Of a stretch of 64,000 nucleotides of DNA, positions 58,801 to 64,000 are shown in pieces (position 1 is the stretch's first letter; every line of letters starts with the position of its first letter). The notes under the pieces are model-generated. The model saw only the letters and a program-made list of their open reading frames with translations. It made no database searches and was not told where the DNA came from. This DNA comes from Arcobacter siniprincipis (GTDB lineage: Bacteria > Campylobacterota > Campylobacteria > Campylobacterales > Arcobacteraceae). Made by a program: the position numbers and the translations under genes. The stretch covers positions 1,550,001 through 1,614,000 of the forward strand of contig NZ_CP182343.1 of NCBI RefSeq assembly GCF_048571125.1, read 5' to 3'.

Positions 58801-61800
58801 TATTCTTGGAGGAACTGGAACAGATACTATTGAGTTCAGTGATACGGGAAGAAATGGTACTACTATTGGTGGAGTAAATGTTGATTTAAATAAAAATCAA
58901 ACTCTAGGAAGTGCTGATACTTATAGAGTAATTGATGATGGATTTGGAAGTGCAAAATATCTTGATAGTATTGAAAATGTAATAGGTACTAGTTATGATG
59001 ATATTATTTTTGGAAATGGGGATGCCAACTCATTAGTAGGTGGTGCTGGAAATGATACATTAAAAGGAAGTTTAGGTGCAAATGTTCTTGATGGAGGAGC
59101 AAATGAAGACTGGGCATATTTTGATGATATAGTAGTTTCAGGTGCTACAATAGTACTTGATACTGATGGAAATAATGCAAATGGTAGTCAAGGTACATCT
59201 ACTATAACAGGTTATCAAACTACATTGATGGGTATTGAGCATGTAAAAGCAACAGCATTATCAGATACTATAACAGGTGATTATAACGATAACTCAATAT
59301 TAGCTGGTGGTAATAATGATACTATTTACTCTTCACAAGGAAGTGATTATATTGATGGAGAAGAGGGTTCTGATACAGTAGATTATGCAAGAAGTGATGT
59401 AAGTGCTGGACTTATCATAGACCTTGGTGCAACTCAAAATGATGGAGATAATACTACTTGGGCTGTACAAAATGATGGATATGGAAATAAAGAGAGACTT
59501 TTTAATATAGAAAATGTAGTCGGAACCAAAGAAGATGATTTCATAAAAGGTAATGGGCAAAATAATACTTTATTTGGAAACGAAGGTACAGATACACTTT
59601 ATGGAATAAGTGCTAATAATATATTAGTAGGTGGTGCAGGAAGTGATGTATTTAGAGGCGGAATAGGTGATAATATAATTTATGGTGAAAATTATGTATC
59701 ACTAGGTGGAGCTGGAACTGAAAGTGCATTTGAAATTGCAAACGCAAGGGATAAAATTGATTTTAGTGATGCTGGTGTTTCTGTTACATTAAATTTAAGT
59801 GATACTACTGATATAAACTATATAAATGAAACTACACTTACCCTTGATGCAAGAACTTCAATTGGTTATGGGAAAAATACAATTTATAATGTTGAAGATG
59901 TAGTTGGAGGAAGTGGTTCAGATACCTTGATTGGATCATCTGTTGGCAATGTAATAGATGGTGGAGCTAACAATGATATTTTATTTGGATTTGGAGGTTC
60001 TAATACCTTAATAGGTGGATCAGGTGATGATACTATCCTAGGATTATTAAGTGGTGATGCTATTTACGGTGGTACATTTGATGGAACAACTGCTACAAAT
60101 AGTGGTTCAGATTGGGTTGATTATAGTTATATTACTCTTACAGATGGAAGAGCTATTAATGTTGATTTATCATTAGGGTCTAATCAAGTAAGTCAAGTAG
60201 GAAATATTGCTAATGCAGATACTTTAACTCATATTGAAAATGTTGTTGGTACTTCAAATAATGACACACTAAAAGGAGATGATAACTTTAATATCATAAA
60301 TTCGCTTTTAGGATACAAAGGGGATGATAGTTTTATTGTTTCAAAAGGAAGTGATTATTTTGATGGTGGACTAGGCTTTAATAGTGTTGATTATAGTAGT
60401 GTTGATTCTGCTAATGGAGGTTCAAAAATTGTAGTTGATTTAGGACTTAGTAAAGCAACTGACAATGGGTATCACCTTGATCCAAGTGGTGCAAATACTG
60501 TAGTAGAAGATGATTTAATAAATATCCAAAAAGTAATAGCTACTAATTATGATGATACACTTTATGGAAGCTCTTATGGAAATATATTTGTAAGTGGAGC
60601 AGGAAATGACCTTGTAGATGGTAGAGAAGGTGATGATACTATTTATGGTGTTTCTGGAAACAACAAATTATCAGGAGGATCAGGAGCTGATACTATTTAT
60701 GGTGGAAGTGGAAACGATACTTTAAGTGGTGATGCAGGTAATGACTTACTTGATGGTAGTTTAAATGGTGATAATACTTTCATTGGTGATACAGGTGATG
60801 ATACTTTTATAGGTGGAACAGGAGTAGATACTCTTTATTATGCAAGTAGTCAATCAGGAATTGCAGTTACTCTTAAAGCAGATGGAGAAGATGGGACAAT
60901 TGTTAGTTCTACAGATGGTACAGATATTTTAAAAACTCACTTTGAAAGAATTATTGCAACAAATTATAAAGATACAATAGACTTAAGTGATGCTAGAGGT
61001 GATAATACAGTTTTAGCCTATGGTGGAAATGATACAATAACAGCAAGTAGTGCCCATAATGATTCTATTTATGGTGGAGATGGAAATGATGTTATTTATG
61101 CAAATGGTGGGACAAATAAATATTATGGTGGAAATGCAACCCTAGATGGTTCGGGGAATATTATAGGACATTTGGGAAGTGGAACAGACACTTTAAGTTA
61201 TATAAATGCAACAAATAGTGTAAACATAGATTTAAGTACAAATCAAGCTAGTGATAATGGATTTGGTTCAAGTGATGAAATCTATGATATCGCATATGTT
61301 ACAGGTTCAAATCATGATGATATTATAAAAGGTAACTCAGGAATTAATAGAATTGTAGCTGGTGATGGCGATGACTGGATTATTGCAACTGCTGGTAATG
61401 ATGAAATATATGGTGGAAATCACACAACAACAGATGGTTCACAAGGTAGCAGTACTGCTATAGCAAAAGGTGGAGACTGGTTAAGCTTTGATGAAATAAC
61501 AAATGGACTTGATGCAACAATGAGTGCAAATTCTATTACTTTTGGTGGATACACTCCAAATATAGTTGAAATAGAGAACCTTTTTGGTACAAAATTAGCT
61601 GATATATTAAGAGGGGATAGTAATAATAACACTCTTCATGGAAATGAAGGTAATGACACAATATATGGAACAGCAGGAAATAACTTCCTAATAGGTGGAG
61701 AAGGTGATGATACTTTAGAAGGTGGAACTGGTATTGATAGATATGATGGAGGAAATGAATCTTTAGTTTCAACAGATGATTCAGTTTTATATGCAGGAAG

Positions 61801-64000
61801 CTCAAATCATGGAACAAATACAATTAGTTTTTATGATGCAAATAATGCTGTAAATATTGATTTAGCTTATGACAATGGTGATGGTACTTTTGGAAGAGTT
61901 TTAGATGATGGCTCTTCAAATCATAATGTTGAAACATATATTAGAAATATAAATAATATAACAGGAACACTAAATTATGATGACATATTAAAAGGAAATA
62001 ATGAGTCAAATATTATAAGTGGACTTGGTGGATTAGATACTATTTATGGAATAGGTGGTGAAAATACACTTTCAGGTGGTACTGGTAATGATACTATTTA
62101 TACTGCTACTTCAAAAACAGGAAGTGATAGAGGAGATATTGCTTTAGGTGGAGAAGCAACAGATAGATTAGTAGGGTCTTTCCACAAGGATTTATTAATT
62201 GGTGGTCAATTTGTAAATAATAGTGGAACTGTAACTTACACAGATATAAGCGTGGATTGGATTGATTATAGTTCTCATACAAGTACTCATGACTATGGAG
62301 TAAATATAGATTTATCTACTGTTTCTGCTGTTACTTTTACAGGTACAGATTCTGATAGAAGTGATTATGATAGTGATTATTCCAAAATATACGAGTTAGA
62401 TAATACAGGAGCTTCAACTACAAACTTTGATTATATAAAAGGTATAGAGTATATAAAAGGAAGTAATTATATTGATACTTTAAAAGGTGATAGTAATAAT
62501 AACTCTATTTTAGCTGGTGATGGTGATGATGTTATTTATTTAGATTCGGCTGGAAGTGATTATATTGATGGAGAAGGTGGTTCTAACTGGCTTAGTTTGG
62601 AAGATAACTATAGAGGAACTATTCGATTAGATAATAATTTAGCAGGTACATCAAATGGAAATGTAGAGATTCACAATGTAGCTAATGTATTAGGTAGAAG
62701 CTCAAGTGCCCAATCTGAAACTGTATGGGGTGGAAATGTAGATAATACTTTTATTCTATTTGATGGAAATGATACAGCACTTGGTGGAAATGGTTCAGAT
62801 GTATATGATATGGGTGCTGGTAATGATAGAGTTTATTCAAACTATGGAAGTGATACTTTAATAGGTGGCGCTGGAACTGACACAATAGATTATTGGGGAA
62901 ATTATGGTTCTAATCAAGGTTCTATAACTATTTTAAATAATATAGTAGCAGCTGATTATAATAATTTAGCTACTGGACTTGGAAGTTTAAGCATTACAGA
63001 TAAAACAGTGCAATATAGTAAATTAACTGTTGATTTAAATGGTGTTGGAAGTATTACAGATGGTGAACATTGGTTTTATCAAATAACAGATGGTAGAGGA
63101 TATACTGATTATCTATATGCCACATCTAATCCAGCAAATGCTTTTGATATAAATAATTCAAATCCTGATTTTGAAAATTATAGTTTAGGTTCAAGAGCAG
63201 ATATATTTAGTGGTAGTAATTTATCAGAAGTTGTTTCAGGTAATAATGGAAATGACACTATTTGGGCAAATGGTGGAGATGATAATATCTCAGGTGGATC
63301 TGATGAAGATACAATTTTTGGAGTTTCTGGAAATAATGTATTAAATGGTAATGGTGGAAATGATCTTATTTTTGGTGGAACAGGAAATGATAATATATAT
63401 GGTGAATCAGGAAATGACACTATATATGCAAAAGCTGGTACAAATAATATAGATGCTGGAGCCAATGATGATATTATATATGCAGGAAAAGGTGTTGATG
63501 ATATAGATGGGGGAAGTGGGGAAGATACATTAAAATTTGATGGTGCCAATACAAGAGTTGTTGTAAACTTAGGAAGTGATACTTTATCTTATGATAGTAC
63601 AACAATAACAGCTGGTAAATTTATATCTAGTTGGAAAGATGGTTCAAATGCAGAACAAACAGGAACAGTAAGCGGAATTGAAAATGTAGATGGTACAGAC
63701 TTTAATGATACGATTAGAGGAAGTGATTCTGTAAATACATTAAATGCTGGTGCAGGTGATGATTATATTTTTGCAAGTTTAGGAAATGATAATATTGATG
63801 GTGGTACTAATACAGCTGGTACTGCGCAAGGTTATGGTGACTGGTTAGATATTAGTTTAATAACTACAGATAGTGGAGCTAGTATAAATCTTGGTGGTGG
63901 AACAGGACCAATAGGAGTTAGATTTGATGTCTCTGCAACACAATATAATCAAGTTACTACAAATATTGAAAACATACAAGGTTCTCTTCAAAATGATGAT
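40886..64000 (+). CDS. lapA: Giant RTX-repeat adhesin, 5' part (open at window end)
   Basis: One reading frame runs from the TTG at 40886 to the last base, at least 7,705 codons (23 kb) with no stop. It is cut by the window edge, so the C-terminus and secretion signal are not seen. Residues 1-475 are not RTX: a compact N-terminal domain (VYVRPGDEIDYDINGLNIDK), a short coiled coil at about 138-172, a Pro-rich linker near 186 and a further domain. From about 478 on, blocks of GGxGNDTL calcium-binding turns alternate with blocks of VDYS...V.VDL and IENVIGS...DDTITGN, repeated dozens of times with much variation. The family is secreted by type I systems and folds on calcium outside. Exporter, adaptor, TolC and LapD genes directly upstream support adhesin function. 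A name is used by analogy only. Confidence 0.85.
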   Translation, partial: MATNNQSTQTVQKINPQTSNVTLNDKDILDYKNDKVVIKEQPNKGENVAVYVRPGDEIDYDINGLNIDKLDYRLVGGDIVVTLPKGGIFTFVSMALMGYSENPPSFKGVGGQTFSLGQVLSQVEEVNDLPMNSLPVEADIQREDNVKKIVEELEEKIEKVNQIIVQQEIMDEDVNKYDKDSHFDYEEPPTPPKEPEENEYSDDNPSNPIVTPGENAEVEGVLPTLTFDINIQHIEGTQEITGTGTDTLLSVIGGGGSLYANDYPSSPALSELQKQTNAEDLDYSSVTNSIAQQSVIRADNKDFFGEDYTSRLIKLSPSQPAGFGVTVIKVSGLPGDVSIVGGTSHGGGVWLINKADAINAGFTVNPNNGEINFAIKYNTNIVGSENFEMTIEAESVWSADNLPDSLKADAEQPVVTSITFENSYGVNIKEVDPDSPLSYRYSQVGDNPDGFVLATNLNDNIIRTGNIDTTVIGGSTTDTIFAQSGNDTLNGNKGDDTIAPGLGNDTVDGGEGRDTVSYSNLAVSNAGAGVEVDLVAQKAVGSGNDTLISIENIIGSSFRDTLTGNDSVNIINGGAGNDTLDGKLGNDTLLGDAGNDTIKSGFGDNYIDGGVGTNTVDYTDLGSGVNVKLLSPTAVGFGETWGEATSNTGVDKLINIQNVIGSEHDDTFSGADNTNNIFDGNDGSDIVDYSLNTSKITANLGTGKVTFGSIEDTLIKIEGIKGTNFSDEIWGSSTVNNTIYGMGGNDIIKGVGGNNTLDAGAGDDTIFSGTGDDIIDGGTGNNTLSFEDINPRNGGVTVRLSDTSIQDTVNAGNDTIKNIQNLQGTTANDTLGGTVNDVNILDGLAGNDTADYSFLYRTNSDQGISANLIDGTVDKGKSSPDQVIKIENIIGTDGKDVFIGNNFANIFDGGEGDDTFTANGVDNVLKGGSGSDTAIYSGASREIILSLGDSATGIVQVGAVPSQTDELKSIENVIGSNYADILVSNDSNNISNTFKGGLGNDSLDGGSGNDYLYGETGDDTIKASSGSDFIDGGSDGEVLGDTIDFRDIGQKIELTLAEDGSASRVKEGDSKTLTHTVYNIENITASDLDSTLFGNSKNNTLLGGAGDDTLSGGAGTNYLDGKTGVNTVDYSSASSNVTVDLSKTSLQEVYTQGATTVKDTLVNIQNVIGSNNKDIITGSSSNNSLFGGLGDDTIVGSGGDDILDGGDGIDVASYTTATENLNIDLGVSGTPVNIGTGYGNDTFISIEGAIGGSGNDTITGTSSSNVLIGGDGDDTLLPNGSGNSGLDVIDGGAGVDFVSFNFGDANTGITLDLADLGVQNTGKGNVQILNVENVEGGGGADKLYGNSTSNTLTGLAGDDTLVGRAGNNTLDGGIGFDTADYSAVTTLNGLDINLNLGTQQVQDNGNSGKDTLIDIEKIIATKNDDYIDAARTTTDKMTFELGAGNDTFRGGNQDNIIYTSRQIEGSDDYTTYNNTVYSGSGSDTVIGSSGNDTFIVAQSDTLSSNGNDSFNGVSGINTIDYSQILDSDGKEETGGLNVTLNGSNTVNITLSGGNTNTIQNVSHIIGTENSDTFTGDGFDNILDGSGGNDTIFGTAGNNTLSGGSGNDSITGGTGVDTIYGGLDNDTIFSSSGNDTIYGGDGSDTFDLSGRSGKVFVNLAENRSKIDTNNNGSFDVNDENDLLYDIEKVVGNSSDNTLYGDSLDNILDGGTAGRNSLYGNGGDDTLIGSGSGKDIAYYAQASAAIYVDMTQSKQVVRDGDLGSDTLIDIDEVHGSIYADTFKGNSDNNTLRGLIGNDTFYSSAGTNVYDGGADNDLFIISSKDHGQDQLLGGTGSDTVDFSAITGLTTKGLEVTLNGNSEASSTLNDVASHKLTGIENVIGTIYNDTITGDANNNILSGFAGNNTLIGGAGDDTLKGGTGSDVASYETSTDGIKVDLTQTNFQVTDDGLLGRDKLINIDTIIGSNYSDTLKGSDLSADTFIGGTGDDWFVASAGADYYEGGATSSDTVDYSGATTKLVIDINDGSKYINSFYGTHEFTNINGIVGGSEDDTLTGNSGKNTLIGGSGDDTLLGFGGQDYIDGGIGSDFVSFAYTSRDITLDLSNINEQSYTTDPNDLITMISMENITGGAGNDTIKGNNSNNILEGGYGADTLSGLGGINELKGGMNGYELSLGAISNGTTYSFIIEGQTISYTANATDTLTTVLDNLEDAFILLKTNNNITSSNLVNDGAKLYLETDQSLGTVSNVTSVTKNFVDIADYSDNTSGIKVDLSLTQDPNYQVYYNGYTGGKDKLVDIEEIWGTNYSDTFVGSNSADTIKGGGGSDTFTGGAGNDTFYGEAGEDLFISSYDDGNNVYYGGTTNETNGDTVDYSGITDTAHYVDGDLSLGTISVKLTSDDSVVKTDTISNIENLTGGAGNDTLKGDMNKNTIKGGEGNDSILISAGADRLYGEAGDDIFVFENGVDGTGTIIDGGNTSQTNGDTIDYSALTDGVTLRLMDSTYSGVTLGVNANNHSIRNINNIVGSQGNDTIEGDSTNNTLDGNAGLSDTVSFENAGAKVVVNIGSEVTISNAPTANATYIANQAVGTTIGSDTITNFENIKAGSGDDTLIGSSAQNIIYGGIGQDFIYGAAGDDKLFGEDGNDTLAGGVGNDSIDGGAGTDTVSYFDANSVIVNLRGTTNGTGNVNYSSTTYTDKLYSIENVIGSAGNDTIQGNDADNILDGAGGVNTVSYDGAVAGVTVDLGITGAQNTLGDGTDTLLNFANLIGSGNDDILKGNSNSNIIKGGNGSDSIYGIGGANFLYGGLGDDTFIGKVLGSDFIDGESGNDKVNYSTLLSANSIIVDLGTTTTFNDENGNSQTVYQITINGGDNDYVKNITTFEGSQGDDNFITTTGTYSFIGGSGDDTFSGSSFTGSSIDGSNHTILADGTQGATNAYTGKGDTVDYSNVVDKIILTLENGSDTTTVKVGGTDSDHTIKNIENIYGSNTAGDTITGNNSNNTILGQAGDDTIDGGNGSNYLDGGTNDAKGDTVSFVSASNSISVNIGSSDVVIAGITYTANSSQLGSNTSTVKAFENILGSSHDDILIGSDLSNTIDGSNGNDVIYGGKGNNVLKGGTGSDSFLMGGFFGSGNDYINKVDGESGADTIDYSLITTGSISVTLDGEEESQVSIYSDDDRSSLITNTYDLIKNIRNIVGTSGNDSIKGDGSANELYGGLGDDILDGASGDDKLYGGEGNDTLVSVSGNNILDGGNNNANGDWVWYSQKLLALDLNMSDVDGSGYSTADFGAEKDRIIRVENIKGTIQADFIGGNSSNNILDAFRGDGNILVGSAGNDTLLGSSNGSDTFKAGILQSDDSTIDGNDGSNLIDGVGGSSNTVDYSAYASNRNIEVDLQDSGSSTVTKKLDNTTFGTDTLNNIQNITGGMGDDTILGNNQDNILKGGAGSDTIKGSAGNNKLYGEAGDDLLISGSGNDIIDGGTGSNTVSYQDAIGNIAVNLSDTNAQVISGGMGTDTLISIQNAIGGDYDDTITGNAQSNTIIGGLGDDDFIATNGADTYYGGVVDANGNHIVASGEYNKVDYANAEKVYVDLSTKLTDADGNVYSQALKSNSSNTADGFANPYLESTDKLYGIINVNGSDNSDTLIGDSQGNELSGKAGNDILEGKDGADNLLGGAGNDTIIATSASDGIDTIDGGANSDTIDYSKLGSANSISVTLEEANTNATLYVTGGDNDLVKNVENVIGTAGNDTIFGNSEDNTLKGGLGADILSGAGGDDTLDGGDGFDTVDYSVSSDAVTVDLDITNTDQNISTSQGNDRLISIEKVIGSSHADTFKTNYSSNNTFDGGVVDSEGGDTVDYSSLNVDDATIDKIVTTDFSNITVSSDSAGDSAGTSTITDTFINIENIIGSAGNDTIFGNASDNTIKGGLGDDTLSGASGDDYIDGEGGSNTVSYSYVTTTSGVVVDMKDNTGIVSIGDEDTLVSIQNVIGTKNSDIIKMGTAAGTLESIANVIDGSDGFDTVSYEYYSSGLTIDLGAGAVATGDNDVLISIEKAIGGTGDDIFKTNTAVSNTFDGIAGSDTIDYSTLASNQGITVTLNGSTAVAVNIANAQNDSIVNIENVTGGAGVDTITGDTNNNTLKGGLGNDIIYGTAGNNSLFGGADNDTIFSGTGNDLIDGGIGTDTVNYSQAIAAVNVDLGIETAQNVGGGMGLDTLVGIENVVGSNFDDTFKSHFTRNNNFDGYGIDSNGNTVDYSELVVDNKTEDFVKVDLTGSGLIYIDGVLSATDSYTNIQNITGTDGNDTIYGDSGSNTLRGGAGDDTLMGRDGNDYLDGGSGNNTVNYNYTTGGVEVDFKVGLGYVNTGDQDTLVNIQNAIGGSGQDRFKMATGATANIIDGNSNSGNLVSYEYYTAGVNVDLGTQSSQEVVTGDFDTLINIQNIKGGEGNDTFKTNFTAANQFDGNSGNNTMDYSNAASNQSITVTLDGANYRTVTITNASNDTIKNIQNIIGGAGADNIVGDGNSNILRGGAGDDIINGNAGLNSLYGDAGSDTITAGTGDDFIDGGLDDDVIYANSGANIIYGGTGTDTISSGSGDDTIYGGTADVIGTEKDWVSFQDALASVTVNLNKLSGSSISGVFTGATGYATSIATGTDSLFGIENIIASANNDIVTLRDTQINTIYLSSGSDIVKAGSSSYTGGNTIDGYGITGTESSSDSDTMDYSVLSDNTNSISVDLNTLDTNGFATVDFTDSNISDDLLKSIENVTGTAGNDTLIGRDSTNNTLIGGSGSDFLMGRSGNNYLDGGDGSLGNYVSYGYVGSSNNVVVDLTNQTANVVGSGYSDTIRNIQNAIGGAGSDTIIGSGAQNTLIGGDGADKFVMMGEIGDTVYAGNWDGSTHTDTSTQDSIDYSSYNNQVIVNLTSQTAKVDLANNNFASGTKDDTFFGIENVIGTSFADTITGGAGVNTIHAGLGSDIIYAGSGADIIYGEAGDDTIYMQSVANSASNFIDGGTGFDLVDYSGLDQRVVINMQGVTNVDVQVGNTSNHHTITSIENIVGTNQDDTITGSDGVNTFVGLDGVDSIYGIAGNNLIYGGSQERNSTSSDGDFIQGGSGNDTIYGAAGADDLRGGLGNDTIFAGANDDIIRSGIGEDIVYGEAGNDTFVFEAADNMTNFVYGGDETSDNGTLDMVDYRLAIKGMTIDLSGKTNINSADEATYDANVIGTYNNNGFAYSQDQGFNLLYGIEQVRGSDLESDTIRGNSSTNSIWGHGGDDTLYGVDGANYLDGGANNDLIFAGHGADVMVGDSGDDIFKTYYNASGTNADEKFGGDNTIYGGTWDGTTAGLAGSDLVDYQVIDNNYNVFVDLGLTDGSVQIRDNSTLAVQKTDALFYINSAIGTSGNDTFKGNSNANVLNGFAGNNTALYTYTALIAGISVNLQAGTVDKIVTGNTNLTDTLSNIQNIVGTSYDDNFVTKIDEANIIDAGDQGTNGDTIDYSTNGTTNIVLDLDVSHTTDYYGVGAINDGTYASVYVSNGSTDKIKNIENIKGSGGSDTIYGNASDNTIYGMGGNDTIYGVAGSNYIDGGAGDDSIYSGTGADKLFGSSGNDIFRATSASSFAGDVIDGGTEVDSSNNFIGRGSDTVDYSLLDTTGFTKGVDLTLSNDANTTVTINGSNSHTIVNIENIIGTTVNDTINGDGGDNTLVGETGSDTIKGTAGDNTIYGDKVDGSEADVVGNSDLIYAGTGDDKIYSGGGSDTIHTSLGSDTIYGGSGDDFIYAGVGSNKIYGGNYIVATQTHSDSGNDTVSYENIVGSGVIARLNSNLAIVSATGNADVLFGIENVTGTALADEIVGNSAESNTLIGGAGNDTINGLSGNNNLQGGADNDTIISGSGDNIIDGGAGSDTVDYSYLTGTSFGDDDATNGKVNGVYYSGVKVDLTDSNTQRIHDNYGSDTISGIENVIGSTKDDHIIGNDEINILDGKGGNDYFVLGQNIDTILGGTGTDTIEFSDTGRNGTTIGGVNVDLNKNQTLGSADTYRVIDDGFGSAKYLDSIENVIGTSYDDIIFGNGDANSLVGGAGNDTLKGSLGANVLDGGANEDWAYFDDIVVSGATIVLDTDGNNANGSQGTSTITGYQTTLMGIEHVKATALSDTITGDYNDNSILAGGNNDTIYSSQGSDYIDGEEGSDTVDYARSDVSAGLIIDLGATQNDGDNTTWAVQNDGYGNKERLFNIENVVGTKEDDFIKGNGQNNTLFGNEGTDTLYGISANNILVGGAGSDVFRGGIGDNIIYGENYVSLGGAGTESAFEIANARDKIDFSDAGVSVTLNLSDTTDINYINETTLTLDARTSIGYGKNTIYNVEDVVGGSGSDTLIGSSVGNVIDGGANNDILFGFGGSNTLIGGSGDDTILGLLSGDAIYGGTFDGTTATNSGSDWVDYSYITLTDGRAINVDLSLGSNQVSQVGNIANADTLTHIENVVGTSNNDTLKGDDNFNIINSLLGYKGDDSFIVSKGSDYFDGGLGFNSVDYSSVDSANGGSKIVVDLGLSKATDNGYHLDPSGANTVVEDDLINIQKVIATNYDDTLYGSSYGNIFVSGAGNDLVDGREGDDTIYGVSGNNKLSGGSGADTIYGGSGNDTLSGDAGNDLLDGSLNGDNTFIGDTGDDTFIGGTGVDTLYYASSQSGIAVTLKADGEDGTIVSSTDGTDILKTHFERIIATNYKDTIDLSDARGDNTVLAYGGNDTITASSAHNDSIYGGDGNDVIYANGGTNKYYGGNATLDGSGNIIGHLGSGTDTLSYINATNSVNIDLSTNQASDNGFGSSDEIYDIAYVTGSNHDDIIKGNSGINRIVAGDGDDWIIATAGNDEIYGGNHTTTDGSQGSSTAIAKGGDWLSFDEITNGLDATMSANSITFGGYTPNIVEIENLFGTKLADILRGDSNNNTLHGNEGNDTIYGTAGNNFLIGGEGDDTLEGGTGIDRYDGGNESLVSTDDSVLYAGSSNHGTNTISFYDANNAVNIDLAYDNGDGTFGRVLDDGSSNHNVETYIRNINNITGTLNYDDILKGNNESNIISGLGGLDTIYGIGGENTLSGGTGNDTIYTATSKTGSDRGDIALGGEATDRLVGSFHKDLLIGGQFVNNSGTVTYTDISVDWIDYSSHTSTHDYGVNIDLSTVSAVTFTGTDSDRSDYDSDYSKIYELDNTGASTTNFDYIKGIEYIKGSNYIDTLKGDSNNNSILAGDGDDVIYLDSAGSDYIDGEGGSNWLSLEDNYRGTIRLDNNLAGTSNGNVEIHNVANVLGRSSSAQSETVWGGNVDNTFILFDGNDTALGGNGSDVYDMGAGNDRVYSNYGSDTLIGGAGTDTIDYWGNYGSNQGSITILNNIVAADYNNLATGLGSLSITDKTVQYSKLTVDLNGVGSITDGEHWFYQITDGRGYTDYLYATSNPANAFDINNSNPDFENYSLGSRADIFSGSNLSEVVSGNNGNDTIWANGGDDNISGGSDEDTIFGVSGNNVLNGNGGNDLIFGGTGNDNIYGESGNDTIYAKAGTNNIDAGANDDIIYAGKGVDDIDGGSGEDTLKFDGANTRVVVNLGSDTLSYDSTTITAGKFISSWKDGSNAEQTGTVSGIENVDGTDFNDTIRGSDSVNTLNAGAGDDYIFASLGNDNIDGGTNTAGTAQGYGDWLDISLITTDSGASINLGGGTGPIGVRFDVSATQYNQVTTNIENIQGSLQNDD
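42319..64000 (+). repeat. RTX-type tandem repeat array in the adhesin
   Basis: Repeats of roughly 100-140 codons continue to the window edge. Each has two to four calcium-binding nonapeptides of the GGxGxDxL type, a VDYS turn, a V.VDL strand, a GxDTLxxIENVIGS linker and a further DTxTGNxxxNxL turn. Units differ at most positions and I saw no two adjacent perfect DNA copies. So the array is old and diverged rather than recently expanded. Confidence 0.8.
47384..47640 (+). other. Non-RTX insert inside the adhesin
   Basis: An ~85-residue stretch (YELSLGAISNGTTYSFIIEG through TSVTKNF) interrupts a calcium block and its following VDYS strand. It has no Gly-Asp repeats, and its strand-strand-helix pattern, with SFIIEGQTISYTANATDTLT, recalls the IN-type motif of flagellar hook proteins. 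It seems to be the only such insert in the window, found by reading, so others could have been missed. Confidence 0.5.

Noticed and set aside
42211..63549. Several open frames on the minus strand across the adhesin gene (for example 42211-42429, 48013-48273, 63178-63549)
   Set aside because: They are reverse-strand shadows of the Gly-Asp-Thr repeats (giving Ser/Pro/Leu-rich nonsense), have no ribosome sites and overlap a clearly coding frame.
42319..64000. Regular short repeats that might suggest a CRISPR array
   Set aside because: They are coding, vary from unit to unit, stay in one frame and lack constant repeats with unique spacers.
1..64000. rRNA or tRNA genes
   Set aside because: I looked for conserved rRNA strings and cloverleaf-like GC-rich patches in the intergenic regions and saw none; a covariance-model scan would be needed to be certain.

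Overview
The window looks like a chromosomal segment of a Campylobacterota bacterium, most likely Arcobacteraceae. The reasons are very low GC, heavy use of TTG and GTG starts with good Shine-Dalgarno sites, and gene types and wording of the proteins typical of Arcobacter relatives. No rRNA or tRNA gene was seen. The assignment is an inference from composition and gene content, not from a marker gene.

Region 1 (1-13780) is mostly housekeeping and stress genes: a 3-hydroxyisobutyrate-dehydrogenase-family reductase, an AI-2E-family permease, ChaB, small coiled-coil proteins, an ElaB/YqjD (DUF883) - YqjE - small protein - DUF1328 envelope-stress cluster, a luciferase-like oxidoreductase, a DUF3365 haem protein, LrgA/LrgB, a sirohaem nitrite/sulfite reductase, and the SbcD/SbcC nuclease pair.

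Region 2 (13781-25564) is accessory. It opens with a Gabija anti-phage system (GajA OLD-family nuclease, GajB UvrD-like helicase) followed by a closely coupled gene of unknown function. Next come a broken 5' copy of a DUF2779 nuclease gene (the complete copy lies at 25731), a zinc-dependent phospholipase C-like protein and a lipoprotein. Then follows a repeat-rich stretch carrying a HigB/HigA-type toxin-antitoxin pair and a lone PemK/MazF-like toxin; each is preceded by nearly the same 214-bp sequence. Two tandem NSS-family sodium symporters close the region.

Region 3 (25731-64000) begins with the intact DUF2779 gene and is otherwise a type I secretion and adhesin locus. On the minus strand are an ABC exporter with a degenerate C39 domain, a HlyD adaptor and an HDOD protein. 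Divergently on the plus strand are a cache-like membrane protein, a MotA/TolQ/ExbB-like channel, a MotB/OmpA-like partner, a TolC with three SPOR-like domains, a LapD-like degenerate GGDEF/EAL receptor, a lipoprotein and a Sel1-repeat protein. Last is one gigantic RTX-repeat protein that starts with TTG at 40886 and is still open at the window edge (at least 7,705 codons).

The most interesting system is this adhesin locus. It resembles the Lap/Bpf biofilm systems (exporter, adaptor, TolC, LapD, RTX adhesin), but I see no LapG protease and no di-alanine cleavage site in the adhesin N-terminus. It adds a probable ion-driven MotA/MotB-like pair and a peptidoglycan-binding TolC. How these parts cooperate is inference. 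The second lead is the Gabija locus with its extra gene and the duplicated upstream modules of the toxin genes.
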